Assembly: GCA_017409845.1 (NCBI GenBank) | Contig: JAFQRY010000026.1 | Span: 1 to 64,000 of the forward strand | DNA length: 64,000 bases | Source: Clostridia bacterium | GTDB lineage: Bacteria; Bacillota; Clostridia; Oscillospirales; Acutalibacteraceae | Direction: 5' to 3' | Part shown: positions 47,095 through 56,873 of the stretch, in pieces | How positions within the stretch are numbered: the first letter of the stretch is position 1 | How the letters are laid out: each line of letters starts with the position of its first letter | Program-made: the position numbers and the translations under genes | The notes under the pieces: generated by a model | Databases searched by the model: none | What the model saw: the letters and a program-made list of their open reading frames with translations, nothing else | What the model was told of the DNA's origin: nothing

Positions 47095-49788
47095 ATGGCA
47101 AAAGAGCTTGCCAAGCAGTATGATCCCAAAAATGTTGAGGATCGTATTTATGATTTCTGGCTTAAGGGTAACTATTTCCATGCCAAGAACGAACCTGACA
47201 AAAAACCTTATACAATCGTTATTCCGCCCCCAAATATCACAGGTCAGCTTCACATGGGTCATGCACTCGATAATACACTTCAGGATATCCTTATCCGTTG
47301 GAGAAGAATGCAGGGCTATGATGCACTCTGGCTTCCCGGCACCGACCATGCTTCAATCGCTACAGAAGCAAAGATTGTTGAAGCTATGGCAAAAGAGGGT
47401 ATCACCAAGGACGACATCGGCAGAGAAGGCTTCCTTGTCCGTGCATGGGACTGGAAGGAGAAATACGGCGGCCGTATTATTGAACAGCTCAAGAAAATGG
47501 GCTCTTCCTGCGACTGGGAAAGAGAACGTTTCACTCTTGATGAAGGCTGCAGCAGAGCAGTCAGAGAAGTATTTGTAAGACTTTACGAAAAAGACCTCAT
47601 TTACAGAGGCAACAGAATGGTTAACTGGTGCCCTCATTGCATCACTTCGATTTCTGATGCTGAGGTTGATTATGAGGAGCAGGAAGGCAATTTCTGGCAT
47701 CTTCTTTACACGGTTAAGGAAACAGGAGAACAGCTTGAGCTTGCAACAACAAGACCCGAAACCATGCTCGGTGATACTGCTGTTGCAATCAATGCAGAGG
47801 ACGAAAGATATGCACATCTTCACGGATGCCATGTAATTCTTCCTCTTCTCAATAAAGAAATTCCCATTGTCTGCGATGAACACGCTGATATGACAAAGGG
47901 AACGGGTGTTGTTAAAATCACTCCCGCACACGACCCCAATGACTTTGAGGTTGGTAAGCGTCATAATCTGCCTATGGTAAGAACATTTACCTATGACGGA
48001 TATATGACAGGTGCAGCTGACAAGGCAGTTTATGATGAGCTTGTTGCAAGCGGAAAAGCAGCGGCCGATGAACCCGAAGTTCTTGACTGCGGCAAGTATG
48101 CAGGCATGTCAACTCTCGAAGCACGCAAGGCAATTCTTGCAGACCTTGAAGCAGGCGGCTATATCAAATATATCGAGCCTCTCAAGCACGAGGTTGGTAC
48201 TTGCTACCGTTGCAGCACAAATATCGAACCCATGGTTTCAAAACAGTGGTTTGTACGCATGGAGCCTCTTGCCAAGCCTGCAATTGAAGCTGTTGAAAAA
48301 GGCGAAACCGTTTTTGTTCCTGACAGATTTACAAAGAATTACATGAACTGGATGAGAGGTACACGCGACTGGTGTATTTCGCGTCAGCTCTGGTGGGGTC
48401 ACCGTATTCCCGCTTGGTACTGTGCAGACTGCGGTGCCGCTACCGTTTCAAAAACAGATATTGATTGCTGTCCCAAGTGCTCAAGTAAGAATATTGAGCA
48501 GGATCCCGATACACTTGACACATGGTTCTCATCGGCTCTCTGGCCTTTCTCAACTCTCGGCTGGCCCGATGAAACACCCGACCTGAAACATTATTACCCC
48601 ACAAGCACTCTTGTTACAGGCTACGATATTATCGGCTTCTGGGTAAGCCGTATGATATTCTCGGCTCTTGAATATACCGGTCAGGTTCCTTTTGATACCG
48701 TTCTTATTCATGGTCTTGTCAGAGATGCTCAGGGCAGAAAAATGTCAAAATCTCTCGGTAACGGTATTGATCCGCTTGAGGTTATTGATGAATACGGTGC
48801 AGATGCTCTCAGACTCACTCTTGCAACCGGTAACAGCCCCGGAAATGACATGAGATTCTCCGACGATAAAGTAATGGCAAGCCGTAACTTTGCAAATAAG
48901 CTCTGGAATGCATCAAGATTTATTCTTATGAATATCGGCGATGACGAAATCCCCTGTGAGCTTCCTGTAAACCTTGCTCTTGAAGATAAATGGGTTATCA
49001 GTCTTGTTAACAAGCTTGCAAAGGATGTGACGGATAATCTTGAAAAGTTTGAGCTTGGCATTGCAATTGCAAAGCTTTATGATTTTATCTGGGATATCTT
49101 CTGCGACTGGTATATTGAGCTTGCAAAAATCCGTCTTCAGAAGGGCGGCGATGAAGCACAGACTGCAAAGCAGGTTCTTGTCTGGGTTATGGATAAGATT
49201 CTCAAGCTCCTTCATCCCTTCATGCCTTTCATCACAGAAGAAATCTGGCAGACAATACCTCACGACGGCGAATCAATTATGATTTCCGCATGGCCCGAAT
49301 ATGATGATTCTCTTTCTTTTGCATCGGAAGAAGCTGAAATGGAAAGAATTATGACTGCGGTTCGTGCTATCCGTAACCGCAGAGCTGAAATGAATGTTCC
49401 TCCCTCAAAGAAAGCAAAGGTTTATATTGCAACTGCTTATAAGTCAACATTTGAGCAGGGCGGCATATTCATGCAGAAGCTTGCAAGCACATCTGAGGTT
49501 GAAGTTGCGGATGAGTTTGAGCTTGACGGTGCGGTCAATATCGTTACTCAGGATGCGAAGATTTATATTCCCATGGGTGAACTTGTTGATTTTGAAGCTG
49601 AAAAAGCCAGACTCAACAAGGAACTTGCTGCCGTTCAGAAGGATCTTGACTTTGTAAATAATAAGCTTTCAAACGAAAACTTTGTTGCGAAGGCTCCTGC
49701 AAATGTTGTTGCCGCTCAGCGTGAACAGGCAGCAAAGTATACGGAAAAAATCGCAATGCTCAAAGAAAGCATCGCAAAATTAGGTTAA
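47095..49788 (+). CDS. valS: Valyl-tRNA synthetase
   Basis: Charges tRNA-Val. The 897-residue class I enzyme has PPPNITGQLHMGHAL (HIGH-type motif), the editing domain (TTRPETMLGDTAVA), a zinc-type CADCGAATV..CCPKC pair, the KMSKSLGNG motif and the C-terminal coiled-coil arm (KARLNKELAAVQKDLDF). The start is ATG 47095; a TTG six bases upstream (47089) lies closer to the AAAGGA and could be used instead. The frame reads upstream into the terminator but is not coding there. Confidence 0.97.
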   Translation: MAKELAKQYDPKNVEDRIYDFWLKGNYFHAKNEPDKKPYTIVIPPPNITGQLHMGHALDNTLQDILIRWRRMQGYDALWLPGTDHASIATEAKIVEAMAKEGITKDDIGREGFLVRAWDWKEKYGGRIIEQLKKMGSSCDWERERFTLDEGCSRAVREVFVRLYEKDLIYRGNRMVNWCPHCITSISDAEVDYEEQEGNFWHLLYTVKETGEQLELATTRPETMLGDTAVAINAEDERYAHLHGCHVILPLLNKEIPIVCDEHADMTKGTGVVKITPAHDPNDFEVGKRHNLPMVRTFTYDGYMTGAADKAVYDELVASGKAAADEPEVLDCGKYAGMSTLEARKAILADLEAGGYIKYIEPLKHEVGTCYRCSTNIEPMVSKQWFVRMEPLAKPAIEAVEKGETVFVPDRFTKNYMNWMRGTRDWCISRQLWWGHRIPAWYCADCGAATVSKTDIDCCPKCSSKNIEQDPDTLDTWFSSALWPFSTLGWPDETPDLKHYYPTSTLVTGYDIIGFWVSRMIFSALEYTGQVPFDTVLIHGLVRDAQGRKMSKSLGNGIDPLEVIDEYGADALRLTLATGNSPGNDMRFSDDKVMASRNFANKLWNASRFILMNIGDDEIPCELPVNLALEDKWVISLVNKLAKDVTDNLEKFELGIAIAKLYDFIWDIFCDWYIELAKIRLQKGGDEAQTAKQVLVWVMDKILKLLHPFMPFITEEIWQTIPHDGESIMISAWPEYDDSLSFASEEAEMERIMTAVRAIRNRRAEMNVPPSKKAKVYIATAYKSTFEQGGIFMQKLASTSEVEVADEFELDGAVNIVTQDAKIYIPMGELVDFEAEKARLNKELAAVQKDLDFVNNKLSNENFVAKAPANVVAAQREQAAKYTEKIAMLKESIAKLG

Positions 49789-49824
49789 TAAAAGTCCGTA
49801 CGGGACAAATATGATTGCTTTCAG

Positions 49825-49867
49825 GCAGGTAACATTCTTTTTCGGGTGTTGCCTGCTTTTATTTTTA
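49825..49867 (+). terminator. Terminator after valS
   Basis: The 10-bp stem GCAGGTAACA/TGTTGCCTGC (one G-U pair) with a 12-base loop is followed by TTTTATTTTT. Confidence 0.85.
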
Positions 49868-50000
49868 GGTAAAAACTGAAAAAGAGGCTTTACGGTTGCT
49901 TTTCCAACGGTCAGGCCTGCAGAAAAAACAGGAATCGACCTTATTTTTGAAAATTAATATATAATATATATAAAATTAATAAATTATATATAATTAACTG

Positions 50001-50030
50001 TTGATTTATGGAAATATATTGTGTTATAAT
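50001..50030 (+). promoter_or_regulatory. Promoter of the lipoprotein/two-component run
   Basis: TTGATT (50001-50006) and TATAAT (50025-50030) are 18 bases apart. A 48-base A/T-only run (49950-49997) lies directly upstream. Confidence 0.65.
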
Positions 50031-50067
50031 AACTTGAAATAATATTTATGATGAGAGGAGTGTACGG

Positions 50068-51414
50068 ATGAAAAGGTTTGTTTCTGTTTTATGTCTTGTG
50101 TTTATGTTTTGTCTTGTTCTTTCATCCTGCGATTCGGTTGATGTAATCCGTCCCGTCAGTGCACTTCTTTCGCCGCCGCTTTATTACGAAGAATATGAGG
50201 AACTCGTTCAGACATTCAATACAACCGTCGGAAAAGGTGCACTTCTCTGCAGCCCGCAGAACGGAAGCCATAAATCCGCAATAGTTGTTGAGGATATTGA
50301 TTCCGACGGAGAAACCGAAGCACTCATTTTTTATAAATCAAAAGCAGAAGATACCGTGGTCAGAATGCATTATTTCAATGTTTCTTCCGGTAAATGGGTT
50401 TCAACCGGCGATTTCAGCGGCTACGGTAACGAAATAGAAAGCGTTGTTGTTGAAGATATGGACGGTGACGGCTTCAAAGAGCTGATTGTTACATGGAGCA
50501 TCACCGGCGTTACCTCAAGCAACGTTATGTCGGTTTACAGAGCAACCTATATGACGGGCAAATTCAAGGAGATTTCAAATGAAACATGCATAATGTGTGA
50601 GGTTGTTGATGTTGACAGCGACTTTCAGAAAGAGATTTTCTATATCAGCCAGAGCAATACCTCAGGTGTTATTCAGAAAACTGCCAAAGTTATGAAGCTG
50701 TCGGGAGATTCGGTTCTTCACATGGGTGAAACAAAAATTGACCCGAATATAAGTACCTATAAATCGTTCAAGACCGAAAAGTCAAGCGGTGATTCACCCA
50801 TGAAAATCTATATAGATGCTCTCAAGGGTGAAAACAGTATGATTACCGAGCTTATCTATTGGGATAAAGCCAATAACGAGCTTGTTGCTCCGCTGATAGA
50901 CCCTGAAACGCTTGCAAATAATGTAACATTCAGGTTTGAACCTATTCTCAGCTCCGATATAAACAATGACGGAATAATTGATATCCCCGTTCAGAGTGAG
51001 ATTTTTGCAAACGGTGATGACTCGGCGACAATTGATGTTGAAAATGTTTATCTTACCCGTTGGTATAATTTCAAGTCTGCAACGGAATCCGAAACAGTTG
51101 CCAATACGCTTATCAACTATTCCGACGGTTACATGATTTATCTTGAAAATGATGAGCTTGCTTCAGTAGGAATAAGAAACTACCGCTCGCATAATTGCTG
51201 GGTTGTCTATAAGGTCCGCAGCAACGGAGACCAGCAGGAAATCTTTTCGGTTATGAAGGTTCCTGCTTCAAGATGGGATGAAAAGAAATTTGAAGCATAT
51301 ATTCCCATAATCGAGAAAAAGGATTCTACGGTCTGCGTCTATATAACTCCGAGCGGACGTGACTCGGGAATTGACGAGGATTATATAAGAGAAAAAGTTA
51401 TCAGATTACCGTGA
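50068..51414 (+). CDS. Lipoprotein with FG-GAP/VCBS-like repeats
   Basis: A 448-residue secreted lipoprotein. The N-terminus is a lipobox signal peptide (LVFMFCLVLSSC, Cys at about residue 20). The mature part has calcium-binding-like repeats: VEDIDSDGETEAL, VEDMDGDGFKELIV, VDVDSDFQKEIF and DINNDGIIDIP. This pattern fits a beta-propeller or VCBS-type fold. It stands 13 bases before a response regulator and 700 bases before its histidine kinase, so it may act as a surface sensor or a regulated product of that system. The role is inferred from context only. Confidence 0.85.
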   Translation: MKRFVSVLCLVFMFCLVLSSCDSVDVIRPVSALLSPPLYYEEYEELVQTFNTTVGKGALLCSPQNGSHKSAIVVEDIDSDGETEALIFYKSKAEDTVVRMHYFNVSSGKWVSTGDFSGYGNEIESVVVEDMDGDGFKELIVTWSITGVTSSNVMSVYRATYMTGKFKEISNETCIMCEVVDVDSDFQKEIFYISQSNTSGVIQKTAKVMKLSGDSVLHMGETKIDPNISTYKSFKTEKSSGDSPMKIYIDALKGENSMITELIYWDKANNELVAPLIDPETLANNVTFRFEPILSSDINNDGIIDIPVQSEIFANGDDSATIDVENVYLTRWYNFKSATESETVANTLINYSDGYMIYLENDELASVGIRNYRSHNCWVVYKVRSNGDQQEIFSVMKVPASRWDEKKFEAYIPIIEKKDSTVCVYITPSGRDSGIDEDYIREKVIRLP

Positions 51415-51427
51415 TAAGGAGAAAACC

Positions 51428-52126
51428 ATGAAAAGAGTTCTGATTGCCGAAGATGAATCGGCCATAAGAGAATTTATAATCATTAATCTGCGTCGTGCAG
51501 GCTATGAAATCGTAGAGGCGGAAGACGGTGCAAGGGCACTTGAGCTTTATGACCTTTATAACGGAGATATTGATGTTGCGGTTCTTGATGTTATGATGCC
51601 GAATGTTGACGGACTTGAGGTATGCCGTCAGCTCAGAACAAAGAGCAACAATATCGGCATTATCATGCTTACCGCAAAAACCCAGGAGATGGATAAAATA
51701 ACAGGGCTTATGACAGGTGCCGATGATTATGTGACCAAGCCTTTTTCTCCGACCGAGCTTGTTGCAAGAGTTGATGCGATTTACAGAAGAGTTGCAATGA
51801 GCAGCGGAATAAAGCCCAATGCGGTTGATGTTATTGAGCTCGGTGACTTCAAGCTTAATATACGGAACCGCACTCTCACCAAAAACGGAAACTATATCGA
51901 ACTCACCCAGGTTGAGTTCCAGATGATGGAATATTTTTTCACTAATCCCGGTGCCGCCCTGAGCAGAACAGATATTCTCAACAAGGTCTGGGGAAATGAA
52001 TATTTCGGTGAAGAAAAAATCGTTGATGTAAATATCAGACGACTGAGAATGAAAATTGAAGAAGAACCTTCGGTGCCCAAGCATTTAACAACAATCTGGG
52101 GTATCGGCTATAAGTGGATAGTATAA
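51428..52126 (+). CDS. OmpR/PhoB-family response regulator
   Basis: A 232-residue two-component regulator. The receiver domain has the acidic pair E8/D9, the phospho-acceptor Asp54 (VAVLDVMMPNVDG), LTAK and the Lys104 motif TKPF. The C-terminal winged-helix DNA-binding domain shows LTQVEFQMMEYFFTNPG and VDVNIRRLRMKIEE. AAGGAG lies before the ATG. Its partner kinase follows after 30 bases. Confidence 0.95.
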   Translation: MKRVLIAEDESAIREFIIINLRRAGYEIVEAEDGARALELYDLYNGDIDVAVLDVMMPNVDGLEVCRQLRTKSNNIGIIMLTAKTQEMDKITGLMTGADDYVTKPFSPTELVARVDAIYRRVAMSSGIKPNAVDVIELGDFKLNIRNRTLTKNGNYIELTQVEFQMMEYFFTNPGAALSRTDILNKVWGNEYFGEEKIVDVNIRRLRMKIEEEPSVPKHLTTIWGIGYKWIV

Positions 52127-52156
52127 ATTACCGAAAAAGCGGAAGGAGGAGCAGAC

Positions 52157-53623
52157 ATGAAATTTGTCGGAATAGCAAAAAGATGGTTTCTTAATGTTGC
52201 ATCAATTGTTATTCTTATTCTTGTTGCCGTCTCTTTCGCACTTTTGTTTTCGCTTTACAGCTATTACTACAGTGCTGCTGCAATAACGCTTGATACCTAT
52301 TCATCCGAAGAAATCGCATCAAGCCTTAATCTTTACGGAGATACATCAGAAAAAGGTTTTGAAACTGCGGGCAGAAAATTTGTTGAAACATTTCCCGATA
52401 AAGACACAATGGCTGTCTGGCTTATTGACGGCAACGGAAATATCATTCTTTCTTCAAGCGGATTTGAAATAAAGGGTGAGGTTGAAATGCCTGACTATGC
52501 TCTTGCAATGACCAACGGAGAGGGAACCGCAAAGTGGACAGGAAAGCTCCCGTCGGGTGAAAAGATAATGGCTTCAACCTGCATTTACGATTATCCGAAC
52601 GGTGAGCACGGCGGAGCGATAAGATTTATGGTTTCCATGGAAGCGATTGATGAACAGCTTGTGAGAATCTGCCTTCTTGTTATCTCGGCTTGTGTTTCGC
52701 TTTTCTCTCTTGTTGTTATTTCGGGTTCGTTTTTTACCCGTTCAATTGTTAATCCTGTTAAAGCCATTGACGAAACGGCAAAGAGAATTGCCGGCGGTGA
52801 CCTTGAAGCGAGAATTGACCATTATCCCTATAATGATGAGCTTGGTGATTTGTCAAAAACAATTAACGATATGGCAACGAAGCTTGCAGCTACCGACAGG
52901 TTAAAAAATGATTTCATATCAACTGTTTCTCACGAATTGAGAACTCCTCTTACCGCAATAAAAGGTTGGGGCGAAACGCTCCTCCAGCTCGGAGATTCAG
53001 ACCCCGCAATGACAGAGAGGGGAATGGGTGTTATTATCAGCGAGGCATCCAGGCTGAATGATATGGTTGAAGAGCTTCTTGATTTCTCAAGAATGAGCAG
53101 CGGCAGACTTCAGATGAAGAATGAAAAAATTGATATTCTTGCCGAGCTTGATGAGGTCGTTTTTGCATTCAAGGAACGCTCGATGCGTGAAGGAATCGAA
53201 ATGATTTACAATGCACCGAGATCTCTTGCCCCTGCAACGGGCGATGCGGCAAGAATAAAGCAGGTATTCATCAATATACTTGATAACGCAATAAAATATA
53301 ATTCTCACGGCGGAAAAATAACGGTGGTTGCCGAAAAACCGAATAAGGCAAGTCTTGTTATAACCGTCAGCGATACCGGTGCGGGAATATCTTCAGAGGA
53401 TTTGCCGCACATCAAAGAAAAGTTTTTTAAAGCTAATTCAACTGTCAGAGGCTCGGGAATCGGACTTGCGGTTTCCGATGAAATCATAAAGCTTCATAAC
53501 GGTGAGCTTGAAATAGACAGCGTTCTCGGAGAAGGTACAACAGTAAAAATAACCCTTCCTCTCGAACGGATTGAGCAAAAGGAAGGAGACTCAAAATCAG
53601 ATGAGCTCAAAGAAGAAATGTAA
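52157..53623 (+). CDS. Sensor histidine kinase
   Basis: A 488-residue membrane kinase. There is one helix near the N-terminus (about residues 14-38), an extracellular sensor domain of about 130 residues, a second helix (about 170-195), a HAMP domain (IVNPVKAIDETAKRIAGGD), the HisKA domain with the phospho-acceptor His259 (FISTVSHELRTPLTAIKGWG) and the HATPase domain with N, G1 and G2 boxes (DNAIKYNSHGG, DTGAGISSEDL, GSGIGLAVS). It resembles PhoR/WalK-like kinases, but without a PAS domain. The next gene starts inside its 3' end. Confidence 0.95.
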   Translation: MKFVGIAKRWFLNVASIVILILVAVSFALLFSLYSYYYSAAAITLDTYSSEEIASSLNLYGDTSEKGFETAGRKFVETFPDKDTMAVWLIDGNGNIILSSSGFEIKGEVEMPDYALAMTNGEGTAKWTGKLPSGEKIMASTCIYDYPNGEHGGAIRFMVSMEAIDEQLVRICLLVISACVSLFSLVVISGSFFTRSIVNPVKAIDETAKRIAGGDLEARIDHYPYNDELGDLSKTINDMATKLAATDRLKNDFISTVSHELRTPLTAIKGWGETLLQLGDSDPAMTERGMGVIISEASRLNDMVEELLDFSRMSSGRLQMKNEKIDILAELDEVVFAFKERSMREGIEMIYNAPRSLAPATGDAARIKQVFINILDNAIKYNSHGGKITVVAEKPNKASLVITVSDTGAGISSEDLPHIKEKFFKANSTVRGSGIGLAVSDEIIKLHNGELEIDSVLGEGTTVKITLPLERIEQKEGDSKSDELKEEM

Positions 53624-54593
53624 TTATGTTGCCGTAGGCGGTCAGGCGCTTATGGAAGGAATAATGATGAGAGGCCCCGAAGGCACTGCGGTTTCGCTTC
53701 GTCTGCCTGACGGAACAATTGAAACACAGATGAAGGATTTTGTTTCTGTCAGAAAGAAATATAAAATTCTCAATATCCCGCTCATCAGAGGTGTTGCTTC
53801 ATTTATTGAGTCCATGATTTTCGGCTATAAGCTTATTATGGAGTCGGCAGAGAAAACATCTCTTGATATGGAGGAAGAAAGCGAATCAAAGCTTGATAAA
53901 TGGATAACCGACCATTTCGGTCCCAAAATGATGGCGGTTATCGGAGGCATTTCCGCAGTTCTCGGAATAGGACTTGCATTTGTGTTGTTTATGTGGCTTC
54001 CGAGCTTCGGTTTTGACCTTATAAACAATCACCTTGCCGACGGTGCAATTTCAGCGTGGAGAGCTGTTTTCGAAGGAATTATAAGAGTAATTATTTTTGT
54101 TGTTTATATGTATCTCGTTTCAAAAATGAAAGAGATTCACAGAGTTTATATGTATCACGGTGCGGAGCATAAAACTATTTTCTGCTTTGAGCACGGAAAC
54201 GAGCTTACGGTTGAAAACATAAAAAAAGAGCTCCGCTATCATCCCAGATGCGGAACAGCGTTTATCTTTGTGACAATACTTCTGAGCATCATTGTTTCAT
54301 CGGTTGTTTCAGTTGCTTTTCCTGCCTTGACCGCAAACAGAGCGGTATGGATTGCAGTAAAGCTTCTCATTATGCCTCTTATCATGGGCATCGGTTTTGA
54401 GTTTATTCAGCTTGCAGGCAAATACCCTAACAAGCTCACAAAGCTTCTTTCTGCTCCCGGACTTCTTATGCAGAGAATAACAACTGCAGAGCCCGACGAT
54501 GCAATCATCGAAGTTGCAATAGCTGCAATGAATGCATGCCTCAGCGGAAAAGTTCCCGAAAACACCAACACCGATGTGGAGAATGAGGAATGA
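53601..54593 (+). CDS. DUF1385 family membrane protein (YqhQ-like)
   Basis: A 330-residue DUF1385 protein of unknown function. It starts with the family motif YVAVGGQALMEGIMMRGPEG, carries RVYMYHGAEHKTIFCFEHG with conserved His residues that might bind metal, and has about four transmembrane helices. The start is ATG 53601, inside the 3' end of the kinase gene, 12 bases after AAGGAG; a TTG at 53571 is an alternative. In other Bacillota the gene also lies next to prmC, which follows here with a 4-base overlap. Confidence 0.9.
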   Translation: MSSKKKCNYVAVGGQALMEGIMMRGPEGTAVSLRLPDGTIETQMKDFVSVRKKYKILNIPLIRGVASFIESMIFGYKLIMESAEKTSLDMEEESESKLDKWITDHFGPKMMAVIGGISAVLGIGLAFVLFMWLPSFGFDLINNHLADGAISAWRAVFEGIIRVIIFVVYMYLVSKMKEIHRVYMYHGAEHKTIFCFEHGNELTVENIKKELRYHPRCGTAFIFVTILLSIIVSSVVSVAFPALTANRAVWIAVKLLIMPLIMGIGFEFIQLAGKYPNKLTKLLSAPGLLMQRITTAEPDDAIIEVAIAAMNACLSGKVPENTNTDVENEE

Positions 54594-55441
54594 CGGTTTC
54601 TGAACTTCTCAGGAAGGGAAAGGACCTTCTGAAAAAACAGAATATTGAAAATTATTCAAACGAAGCATGCTGGATTTTTGAATCGGTTTTTGATTGCGGC
54701 AGGGAATACATGGTGTTTCATGCCGATGAAGAAGCGGATTCTCAGAAGCAGAATATCTATATTGATAAAATTATCCGCAGGGCAAACGGCGAACCCGTTC
54801 AGTATGTTATCGGTACATGGGATTTTTACGGCGAAACCTTTTTTGTCGGAAAGGGTGTTCTCATTCCGAGACCCGAGACTGAGCTGCTCGTCGATTTTGC
54901 ACTTGATTTTCTTAAGGACAAGAAGAATCCTGTTGTTTTTGATTTATGTTCGGGTTCAGGCTGTATCGGTCTGAGCGTTGCAAAAAGCATACCGGAGTCA
55001 CAGGTTTATCTTGTTGAAAAATCCGAAGATGCGTTTGATTATCTGGAAAAGAATCTCAGAAGCTTTTGCTGTAAAAATGCAACTGCTGTTTCCGGAGATA
55101 TCTTTGACGGATTTAAAAAATTCGGCTTGCCTGAGCCTGATCTGATTCTTTCAAACCCGCCTTACATCGAAAGCGGTGACATTTCAACCCTTCAATCCGA
55201 GGTTTTGTTTGAACCGTTAATGGCACTTGACGGCGGAAAAGACGGATATGATTTCTATAAAGCAATCAATGATAAATGGCTTCCTTACTGTAAAGGAGCA
55301 ATTGCGGTTGAATGCGGTGAGGGACAGGCTGAAAAAATTGAGGATATTTTTTCATCAAATTGCGGCAGAACTTATTCGGTTACCGATTTTAACGGCACAA
55401 AAAGAGTTGTTGCAGGATTTATCGGTACGGAAAGGAAATAA
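54590..55441 (+). CDS. prmC: Release factor glutamine methyltransferase
   Basis: Methylates the Gln of the GGQ motif in peptide chain release factors, using SAM. The 283-residue protein has an N-terminal helical domain and the Rossmann methyltransferase fold with FDLCSGSGCIGLSVAK and the catalytic NPPYIES. The ATG overlaps the DUF1385 stop (ATGA). prmC is usually next to prfA, which is absent here. Confidence 0.95.
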   Translation: MTVSELLRKGKDLLKKQNIENYSNEACWIFESVFDCGREYMVFHADEEADSQKQNIYIDKIIRRANGEPVQYVIGTWDFYGETFFVGKGVLIPRPETELLVDFALDFLKDKKNPVVFDLCSGSGCIGLSVAKSIPESQVYLVEKSEDAFDYLEKNLRSFCCKNATAVSGDIFDGFKKFGLPEPDLILSNPPYIESGDISTLQSEVLFEPLMALDGGKDGYDFYKAINDKWLPYCKGAIAVECGEGQAEKIEDIFSSNCGRTYSVTDFNGTKRVVAGFIGTERK

Positions 55442-55442
55442 A

Positions 55443-56120
55443 ATGATTTTTGATTTGTTGAGAAACGGTTTTTCGATTGATGTTTTAATGAATCTTATGG
55501 CAAGAGTATTTGTTGTTTTTTGTACATTGCCTATCCATGAATACGCACATGCACTTGTTGCAACAAAGCTCGGCGATGACACCCCGAGACTTAAGGGCAG
55601 GCTGACCATTGCTCCTCTTGCACATATTGATATCATGGGTGCGGTTATGATTTTTCTCGTTGGCTTCGGTTATGCAAAGCCCGTACCTGTCAACCCGAGA
55701 AAGTTTAAAAATCCCAAAGCGGGTATGGCACTTACGGCTCTTGCCGGACCGCTTGCAAATCTTATCATGGCGTTGTTTTTTATGATTCTTGCAAACGGCT
55801 GCTCATTCCTTATGTCGGGCAGTGCTGCACTTGTTGCTCAGGTTTCAATGGTATTCTTCAGCGTTGCTGCTCAGATCAATGTCAGTCTTGCGGTTTTCAA
55901 TCTTATTCCGATTCCGCCGCTTGACGGTTCCAGAATTGCGAATCTTCTTATCCCCCAAAAATATTATTTCAAAATCATGCAATATGAGAGATATATAATT
56001 CTCGGTGTTTTTGCACTTATTATTTTCGGAATTCTCGATAAACCGCTCAGCTTTATCAGCGGAATAGTTATGATCGGCATTAATTTTCTTGCAAGACTTC
56101 CGTTTTTACCGTTTATGTAA
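55443..56120 (+). CDS. M50-family site-2 protease-like membrane protein
   Basis: A 225-residue membrane metalloprotease of the short S2P group (YwhC-like). The HEYAH motif (HExxH zinc site) is near the N-terminus, and NLIPIPPLDGSRI in the C-terminal half supplies the third ligand Asp. GPLANLIMAL and other hydrophobic helices fit this fold. The start is ATG 55443 after GGAAAT. No PDZ domain is seen. The substrate is unknown; the gene often lies just before scpA in clostridia. Confidence 0.92.
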   Translation: MIFDLLRNGFSIDVLMNLMARVFVVFCTLPIHEYAHALVATKLGDDTPRLKGRLTIAPLAHIDIMGAVMIFLVGFGYAKPVPVNPRKFKNPKAGMALTALAGPLANLIMALFFMILANGCSFLMSGSAALVAQVSMVFFSVAAQINVSLAVFNLIPIPPLDGSRIANLLIPQKYYFKIMQYERYIILGVFALIIFGILDKPLSFISGIVMIGINFLARLPFLPFM

Positions 56121-56141
56121 TAACCGAAAGGGGTTAATTCC

Positions 56142-56873
56142 TTGGAAAAACTACAGTATAAGCTTGAGGTTTTTGAAGGTCCCATGGATCTGCTTCTTCA
56201 GCTTATTTCAAAAAAGAAGGTAAGCATCAACGATGTTCCGATTATGGAAATCATTGAGCAGTATCTTGAATATGTCCGTCAGATGCAGGATGATAATCTT
56301 GAAGTTTCAAGCGAATTCCTTGAAATGGCAGCGAGACTTTTATATATAAAAACAGTGTCGCTTCTTCCCGTGCACGAAGAAGCCGAAAAGCTTGTTGAAG
56401 AGCTCAGAGGTGAGCTTACCGAATATCAGGATTGCAAAATGGTTGCAGGAAAGCTTCAGAACCAGGCAAAGGGCTTTGAGTTTTATTCGAGACCACCCGA
56501 AGAAATCGAGGTTGATATGACCTACACGAGAATACATGAGCCTTTTGAAATATTCAAGGCCTATCTTGCTGCGGTCGGTAAAGGAAAAAGGAAGCTTCCG
56601 CCTCCCATTGAAGCCTTCAGAGGGATTGTGGCACATAAGATTGTTTCCGTTTCATCGAGGATTGGTTTTATTATCGACAAATTCAAAAACAAAAAGAAAC
56701 ACAGATTTATTTCATTTTTTGAAGAATCCGAATCCCGTTCTGAAATGGTCGCAACTTTTCTTGCTTTGCTTGCGATGGCAAAGGCAAAAAGAGTTCAGAT
56801 TGACGGAGAGGGAGAAAACACCGAAATAATCTTGCTTGAAGGCGGAGAGGAGAGAATTGAAATTGACGAATGA
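56142..56873 (+). CDS. scpA: Segregation and condensation protein A
   Basis: The kleisin subunit of the SMC-ScpAB chromosome condensation complex. The 243-residue protein has the N-terminal signature YKLEVFEGPMDLLLQLI, a long helical centre and the C-terminal winged-helix (ATFLALLAMAKAKRVQID). The start is TTG 56142 with GAAAGGGG upstream. Its last codons overlap the start of scpB. Confidence 0.95.
   Translation: MEKLQYKLEVFEGPMDLLLQLISKKKVSINDVPIMEIIEQYLEYVRQMQDDNLEVSSEFLEMAARLLYIKTVSLLPVHEEAEKLVEELRGELTEYQDCKMVAGKLQNQAKGFEFYSRPPEEIEVDMTYTRIHEPFEIFKAYLAAVGKGKRKLPPPIEAFRGIVAHKIVSVSSRIGFIIDKFKNKKKHRFISFFEESESRSEMVATFLALLAMAKAKRVQIDGEGENTEIILLEGGEERIEIDE

Noticed and set aside
49868-49949. The region after the valS terminator as a possible small RNA.
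   Set aside because: I see a short CCTG/CAGG pairing only, with no promoter-hairpin-terminator layout.
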